From Palsa-465 sp963800475 (lineage in GTDB: Bacteria > Actinomycetota > Thermoleophilia > Solirubrobacterales > Solirubrobacteraceae), in assembly GCA_963800475.1 (NCBI GenBank), contig CAWDAZ010000004.1:620001-684000 (forward strand): 64,000 bases of DNA, read 5' to 3'. The notes under the pieces are model-generated. The model was not told where the DNA came from, searched no databases, and saw only the letters and a list, made by a program, of their open reading frames with translations. The translations under genes were made by a program, and so were the position numbers. This document shows positions 59,461-64,000 of this stretch, piece by piece (position 1 is the first letter of the stretch; every line of letters begins with the position of its first letter).

Positions 59461-60480
59461 CTACGGCCGCTGGACGCAGCCGGCTACGGCGTTGCTCCAC
59501 TCCTCCTGGAGGTAGTGGTTCCCCGTGCTGATCTGCTCGTTGTACTCGGCCCCTGCGGCGCCGCCGAGCGGAGACCCGAACGTGAAGTTGCACTTGTCCC
59601 CGATCTCATTGCCGCTCGCGTCGAACCAAGCGGTACCTAGCGGATCCGTGATCGTCTCGATGTTCTCGTGGCTCGTGACATTGAGCTCCGAATCGCCGCC
59701 TACGTCGCCGTTGGGCGACTCGCCGCTCTCGCATCCCGACACGCCGTCGTAGGGCATGTTCGCGTACAGGATCGTAGAGGCGCCGGAGCCGAACGAGCTG
59801 TGGTACGCACAGTAGACCGTGCCCGAGCACTCGTAACTCGGAACCCCCGAGCCCCCGACGGTGGCGATGTCCGCGCAGGTCGTCACGTTGGGCGGGAAGT
59901 ACACGAAGTACTCGGTCCCGAGGCCCGTCGGCAAGTGGTGGGCAGCGACGACCTTGGCGACCTCGGCCTGGAGCTGCGCGTCGTTGATGCACGGTCCTCC
60001 GACGCTGGCCGTCCCGGCACAGCCGAGTGTCGGGTAGGAATCGGTGTCGAGGATCGAGCCGCCCGAGGTCGCGCTGTAGGCGATGTTGCCGGTCGTGTCG
60101 TAGTACTGGGTGGCGACCGAGTAGTTGTCGTTGGTCGCGCCGCTGGCCGCCGCCACGTTCGTGAAGTAACCGTTGACGATGTTCTTGAACGTCGACGTCG
60201 TGCTGAAGCCGCTCGGCTCCCAGTAGATGGCGTAGTTGGCGTCCGAGTGCATCACTGGCCCGCCGTTGTAGACAAGGTTGTTCGAGCTAGTTGCCTGGCC
60301 GGCTCGATGCGCGAGCTCGTACGCCAGCGCCCGCCCCGCGGGTGTGTTGGCGGTCACGATCCCTCGGATGTGGCCTGGTGCAACACCGCGAGCGCCGGCA
60401 GCGTTCGGCAGGATGCCGAGCGCGAGCAGCGCACCAAGTACTGCCAGGGCACGGATGGACTTCCGTCCGTCAGTCAGCAT
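59461..60480 (-). CDS. Secreted PHI-1/EXORDIUM-like protein with HExxE-type motif
   Basis: 339 residues with signal peptide (IRALAVLGALLALGILP, cleavage near GARG). The mature part has LVYNGGPVMHSDANYAIYWE, a Ser/Gly/Thr-rich middle, and near the C-terminus VTSHENIETITDPLGTAWFD then EIGDKCNF, with several cysteine pairs. This fits bacterial relatives of plant phosphate-induced (PHI-1/EXORDIUM) proteins. The HENIE segment could hold a metal. AAGGGAG before ATG 60480 is a ribosome site. Exported; function unknown. Confidence 0.78.
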   Translation of the reverse strand: MLTDGRKSIRALAVLGALLALGILPNAAGARGVAPGHIRGIVTANTPAGRALAYELAHRAGQATSSNNLVYNGGPVMHSDANYAIYWEPSGFSTTSTFKNIVNGYFTNVAAASGATNDNYSVATQYYDTTGNIAYSATSGGSILDTDSYPTLGCAGTASVGGPCINDAQLQAEVAKVVAAHHLPTGLGTEYFVYFPPNVTTCADIATVGGSGVPSYECSGTVYCAYHSSFGSGASTILYANMPYDGVSGCESGESPNGDVGGDSELNVTSHENIETITDPLGTAWFDASGNEIGDKCNFTFGSPLGGAAGAEYNEQISTGNHYLQEEWSNAVAGCVQRP

Positions 60481-60797
60481 GGGTCTCCCTTATGGACGAA
60501 CACCTGGATCTGGGCACTCGCCACCCTGCGTGGCAAGCGCTTCGGCCCGGCCAGACGCACCCCAACCGGATGCGAGGCCTAAGGCGGCGCACATCCTATA
60601 CCCGAAAACCGGTGTGTTAGCCCCTTAAGCCGTCGCCCGGTGGCTCACTCCTGGAGCAGGTCGGGTCGGCATGTGTGAGTAGGCAGCCTCGCGCGGCGTG
60701 GCCACCAACAGGTCGGCCGTGGACTCGGGCAACCGCTAGCTTTCGCAAGGGCGTCCCCCACCGATGACTTCTCGTCGATTCGGTGGTCTTGGTTCAC
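60481..60797. other. Intergenic region with one inverted repeat
   Basis: 317 nt without a supportable gene, between divergent genes (secreted protein on -, reductase on +). CCACCGA (60758-60764) and TCGGTGG (60780-60786) form an inverted repeat with a 15-nt spacer, ending 11 nt before ATG 60798; it could be an operator for the reductase gene. No clear -10/-35 pair is seen for either gene. Confidence 0.45.
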
Positions 60798-61400
60798 ATG
60801 ACACCAACCACATGCCACATGTCCATCTCGCTCGACGGCTTCGTCGCCGGCCCCGATCAGAGCCGCGAGAACCCGCTGGGGGTCGGCGGCCTCGAGCTTC
60901 ACCACTGGCACCTGGACGAACCCATCCATGAAGCTGACGCTCGCGCGCGCGACCAGCTCATGAGGCCTCGCGGCGCGTATGTAATGGGCCGCAACATGTT
61001 CGGCCCGATTCGTGGCCCGTGGGATGAGGAGTGGCGCGGGTGGTGGGGCGATGAGCCGCCGTACCACGCTCCGGTGTTCGTCCTCACCCACTATCCGCAC
61101 GACCCGATCGAGATGGAGGGCGGGACTACGTTCCACTTCGTCACTGAAGGTTTCGACGCCGCCTTTGAGCGCGCGAGAGCGGTGGCCGGCGACCTTGGCG
61201 TCGACGTCGCGGGCGGCGCGTCCACGGTCCGCCAAGCGTTCGCGGCGGGCGTGATCGACGAGCTTATGCTCGACCTCGCTCCCGTTCTGCTCGGCGCCGG
61301 CGAGCGCCTGTTCGACGGAGTGCAAGACCCCGGCCTACAGCCGGTCGAGGTGATCCAGTCCCCGCTTGCTACGCACGTTCGCTACCGCGTCGGCCGCTGA
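60798..61400 (+). CDS. RibD C-terminal / dihydrofolate reductase-like protein
   Basis: 200 residues. HMSISLDGFVAGPDQSRENP is at the N-terminus, then AYVMGRNMFG, HAPVFVLTHYPHDPIEMEGG, VAGGASTVRQAFAAGVIDEL and LAPVLLGAGERLFDG, the standard order of RibD_C-family reductases. It binds NADPH; the substrate is unknown, and the Asp/Glu typical of folate binding cannot be judged. ATG 60798 is chosen; GTG 60783 in frame would add five residues. It is in the accessory part of the window. Confidence 0.88.
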   Translation: MTPTTCHMSISLDGFVAGPDQSRENPLGVGGLELHHWHLDEPIHEADARARDQLMRPRGAYVMGRNMFGPIRGPWDEEWRGWWGDEPPYHAPVFVLTHYPHDPIEMEGGTTFHFVTEGFDAAFERARAVAGDLGVDVAGGASTVRQAFAAGVIDELMLDLAPVLLGAGERLFDGVQDPGLQPVEVIQSPLATHVRYRVGR

Positions 61401-61740
61401 GTCGCTTGCCTCACGGCAGAAGCAGATCTGACCGACCCATGCTCACGGCCCGCTGGCTGGCTGCTGCCGACCCTCGACCACCCCGCCGACATCAGCTACC
61501 TCCTGGGATCCAAGTAAGAAGACGAGCGCTGCCCACCGTCTCACGCCGCGTCACTTTCGCGGCAGTCCATAGCTGCTAACGCGCTTGCGCTTCGGCGACT
61601 TTCCGCTCCAGCGGTCGGCTCAGTGCTGCTCAGCAATTGAGCACAGGTGCCTGCCTGCGTGGGTCGCCCCGCCGAGGCCGACCGATGATTCTTGGCGCTT
61701 TCTGGGGTCTGTATCACTAGAGATCGAGAAGGGGACAGCG
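61401..61740. other. Intergenic region, possibly remnant-bearing
   Basis: 340 nt without a supported gene. It contains an inverted repeat TGCTCA-GCAAT-TGAGCA (61627-61643) and a TATCAC box near 61711, followed by the ribosome site GAAGGGGAC before the hydrolase ATG. A short frame ending at a TAA at about 61515 (LDHPADISYLLGSK) may be the tail of a decayed gene; this is weak. Confidence 0.3.
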
Positions 61741-62598
61741 ATGACCGAGCCGAAGACCCAAACCCTGGACTTGACTGGCGCCACACTCACTTACGAGGTC
61801 CGGGGCGCGGAGCCCGAGCGCGCCGAGCCAGTGCTGCTGATGATCGGATCTCCCATGGATGCGAGCGGGTTCGCGCCGTTGGCCGGCCACTTCCCGGAGC
61901 GCACGGTCGTGACCTACGACCCGCGAGGGGTCGGGCGCAGCCCGCGGGCCGACGGCGTGACCGGGGCGACGCCCGATGAGCACGCTGAGGATCTGTACCG
62001 GCTGATCTGCGAGCACGACGCCGGGCCAGTGGACATCTTTGCCAGCAGCGGGGGAGCCGTGAACGGGCTCGCGCTTGTGACCCGGCATCCGGAAGCGGTC
62101 CGTACGCTCGTCGCCCACGAACCGCCCCTCGCGACGGTGCTCCCAGATCGGGAAGAGGTGTTGGCGGTGACCCAGGACATCCACGCGACCTATCTACGCG
62201 ATGGTCTCGGACCCGCGATGGCGAAGTTCCTCGCCTTCACGAGCCTTAAGGGACCGACTCCGGCCGACTTCCCGGGCCACGCTCCCAATCCGGCCGACTT
62301 CGGTCTCCCGACCGAGGACGACGGCAGCCGCGATCACCCGCTGCTGGGCCCGCACATGGTCGCCGTCACCAGCTACGAGCCCGACTTCGACTCCTTGCGC
62401 GCGGCCTCCACGCGGATCGTCGTCGCGGTCGGCGCCGAGTCAGAGGGAACGTTCCCCTACCGCGGCGCGCTGGCCGTGGCGGAACGACTTGGGACCGAGG
62501 CGGTGATCTTCCCCAGCCACCACGGCGGGTTCCACGAGCAGGGCAGTCCGGACGCGTTCGCCGCCACGCTTCGCCGGGTCCTCACGAACCTCGGCTGA
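61741..62598 (+). CDS. Alpha/beta hydrolase
   Basis: 285 residues. The oxyanion region is VLLMIGSPMDASGF, YDPRGVGRSPRADG follows, and the nucleophile elbow reads IFASSGGAVNGLAL (Ser in S-S-G-G). The acid is probably in VVAVGAESEGTF, and the catalytic His near HHGGFHEQGSPD at the C-terminus. GAAGGGGAC 7-9 nt before ATG 61741 is a good ribosome site. Substrate is unknown. Its last 159 nt lie antisense to the 3' end of the GH65 gene. Confidence 0.88.
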   Translation: MTEPKTQTLDLTGATLTYEVRGAEPERAEPVLLMIGSPMDASGFAPLAGHFPERTVVTYDPRGVGRSPRADGVTGATPDEHAEDLYRLICEHDAGPVDIFASSGGAVNGLALVTRHPEAVRTLVAHEPPLATVLPDREEVLAVTQDIHATYLRDGLGPAMAKFLAFTSLKGPTPADFPGHAPNPADFGLPTEDDGSRDHPLLGPHMVAVTSYEPDFDSLRAASTRIVVAVGAESEGTFPYRGALAVAERLGTEAVIFPSHHGGFHEQGSPDAFAATLRRVLTNLG

Positions 62599-64000
62599 CC
62601 GGGCGGCTAACGACGCGGCCGGGCCGCCGATCGTGAATGTGGTGCTCTCGCCGCCGCGCAGCTCGCGGACGACGTCGCCGACGCCGACCCTGATCGGCCC
62701 GCTGTAGCCGTCGGCGAGGACGGCAACTGTCAGCTCGGATCCGCGCAATGAGACGTTGATCGGCGTGTGGCGCACCTGCATCGGCAGCGACAGCCCGTCC
62801 AGTCGATCGGCGAGCGTCGGGTTGAAATAGACGACGTCGTCGCGGATCTGGGTCCCGAGGTAGGCCCGCTGGACAAGGTCCAGGGTGCCGGCCATCACCC
62901 CCAGGTGGATGCCCTCCCTGGTGGTGCCGCCTTGGATGTCCTTGATGTCGCTCTCGGCAGCGGCGAGGAATCGCTGCCACGAGCTCTCCGGGTCGATCCT
63001 GGCCAGGACCGCAGCATGCGTGACGAAACTCAGCGTTGACCCGTGCGAGGTGCGCCGGTCGTAGTAGTCGATCGTCCTGCGGGCCGTGTCGTCCGTGTAG
63101 TCATAGCCAAGCCTCGCGAACAGCCCGCGCAGCTCGTCCTGGGAGAACAGGAAGAACAGCATCACGGTGTCCGCTTGCTTGGCCAGCTTGTAGCGGTCGG
63201 GATCGTCGCCCTCAGCCCGCAGGATCCGGTCGAGGCGCTGGACGTTGCTGTGCCTTGAGCGGTAGCCGTCCCAGTCGAGCTCCCGCAGGTCCTCGTAGCC
63301 CTCGAACTGGCTGATGATGCCGTCGGCGTGGAAGGGGACGAACATCTTGCGGCTCATCTCCCGCCACCTGTGGATCTCGTCGTCCCTCAGGCGCATCCGT
63401 GCGCGCAGCACGTCGCGGCGGCTTGCGGGCAGGAGCTCGAGGACGCTATGCGCGATCTCGCAGATCCAGGCCACCATCACGTTGGTGTACGCGTTGTTGC
63501 GCAGCCCGCCGTCGGTCGCGCCCGGGTACTTCTCGTGGAACTCGTCGGGGCCCATCACGCCATGGATCTCCCAGCGGTCGCGGTCGGCGTTGAAGTGTGC
63601 AATCGAGGACCAGAAGCGCGCGATCTCGAGCATCATCTCCGCACCGTGGTCGCGCAGGAAGTCGAGGTCATGGGTGATCTGGTAGTAGTGCCAGACGTTG
63701 TAGAAGATCGCCGCGCTGACGTGGCGCTGGTTGTGGCTGAGGTCCGGCTCCCATTTCCCCGACAGCGGGTTGAGGTGGACGGCCTGCGTCTGCTCATCGC
63801 CATCGCTGCCGCTCTGCCACGGATACATCGCTCCTCGAAAGCCTGCCGCCTTGGCGGCCGCTCGGGCCTCCCCGATGCGCCGGTAGCGGTACATCAGCAG
63901 CCCCCGGGTGATCTCGGGCAGCCGGTAGTTCAGGAAGGGGTAGATGAAGAGCTCGTCCCAGAACACGTGCCCGCGATACGCCTCGCCGTTGAGGCCTCGG
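62440..64000 (-). CDS. Glycoside hydrolase family 65 phosphorylase-type protein (5' part outside window)
   Basis: About 520 of an expected ~750-800 residues. From the window edge: GLNGEAYRGHVFWDELFIYP (core), RGAMYPWQSGSDGDEQTQ, KWEPDLSHNQRHVSAAI, the catalytic Glu in GVMGPDEFHEKYPG, RNNAYTNVMVAW, then KQADTVMLFFLFS, TSHGSTLSFVTHA and the C-terminal beta-sheet domain with RHTPINVSLRGSELTV. Probably a trehalose, kojibiose or maltose phosphorylase or hydrolase. The last ~55 residues (after FTIGGPAAS) are read from the antisense of the hydrolase gene and look unlike the family. The N-terminal domain is beyond the window. Confidence 0.9.
   Translation of the reverse strand, partial: RGLNGEAYRGHVFWDELFIYPFLNYRLPEITRGLLMYRYRRIGEARAAAKAAGFRGAMYPWQSGSDGDEQTQAVHLNPLSGKWEPDLSHNQRHVSAAIFYNVWHYYQITHDLDFLRDHGAEMMLEIARFWSSIAHFNADRDRWEIHGVMGPDEFHEKYPGATDGGLRNNAYTNVMVAWICEIAHSVLELLPASRRDVLRARMRLRDDEIHRWREMSRKMFVPFHADGIISQFEGYEDLRELDWDGYRSRHSNVQRLDRILRAEGDDPDRYKLAKQADTVMLFFLFSQDELRGLFARLGYDYTDDTARRTIDYYDRRTSHGSTLSFVTHAAVLARIDPESSWQRFLAAAESDIKDIQGGTTREGIHLGVMAGTLDLVQRAYLGTQIRDDVVYFNPTLADRLDGLSLPMQVRHTPINVSLRGSELTVAVLADGYSGPIRVGVGDVVRELRGGESTTFTIGGPAASLAARSAEVREDPAKRGGERVRTALLVEPAVVAGEDHRLGPKSFRHGQRAAVGERSL

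Noticed and set aside
61401..61740. Insertion sequence in the gap
   Set aside because: No transposase motif, only a short inverted repeat that is not at ends of a longer element.
59127..64000. Integrated element with attL/attR at tRNA-Arg
   Set aside because: No integrase and no second copy of the tRNA 3' end were found within the window.

Overview
The window is about 64 kb of very GC-rich, densely packed bacterial chromosome. Gene content (GuaB3-type IMP dehydrogenase paralogue, N-terminally extended ribosomal protein S9, DivIVA-like coiled coil, many class III cyclase domains, caa3-type oxidase genes) and many GTG and TTG starts suggest an actinobacterium. Thermoleophilia/Solirubrobacterales is my best guess; this is inference from gene style, with no rRNA in view. 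Many promoters look leaderless: a TAnnnT -10 hexamer lies 6-9 nt before the start codon.

0-30 kb is mostly core housekeeping. It holds nadB (partial) divergent from a deacetylase; a zinc-ribbon pair and a glycosyltransferase; murI-rph-rdgB-CDF transporter; HU-pyrF; LysM protein-DD-carboxypeptidase-PfkB kinase; guaB3-guaA; rplM-rpsI-glmM; a P450; a class III cyclase; a Tat-exported phosphoesterase; glmS-acpS; and nnrDE-alr-cca-HIT, then a cold-shock gene. Most of these are joined by 4-nt ATGA/GTGA/TTGA overlaps. The theme is cell-wall precursor supply (MurI, GlmM, GlmS, Alr), nucleotide synthesis and salvage, and NAD(P) repair.

30-41 kb is a respiratory block with two haem-copper oxidases of different subtype. 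CtaC2-CtaD2 has a cytochrome c tail and an A2-type YSHP motif. CtaC1-CtaD1-CtaB has an A1-type GHPE motif. Only one subunit III gene is seen, together with a tandem Usp-like protein, a dihaem lipoprotein cytochrome and several very small membrane proteins.

41-57 kb holds membrane lipid-type proteins (PAP2, YbhN), thioredoxin reductase, a CAP protein, an aldehyde/alcohol/acyl-CoA oxidation cluster, a cyclase fused to an apparently dead alpha/beta hydrolase, a secreted Ig-like protein, CoA-Nudix/nicotinamidase sharing one symmetrical promoter, and OsmC/DUF1015/EamA.

57.9-64 kb looks accessory. A LAGLIDADG-like ORF runs into tRNA-Pro, next to an EamA gene that has lost its start codon. tRNA-Arg, a secreted PHI-1-like protein with a strong terminator, a RibD-like reductase, an alpha/beta hydrolase and a partial GH65 phosphorylase follow, with longer gaps and clearer Shine-Dalgarno sites. 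The best candidates for something undescribed are the tRNA-Pro-overlapping ORF and its junction, the symmetrical bidirectional leaderless promoters, the hydrolase-dead cyclase, and the 22-bp repeat array before murI.
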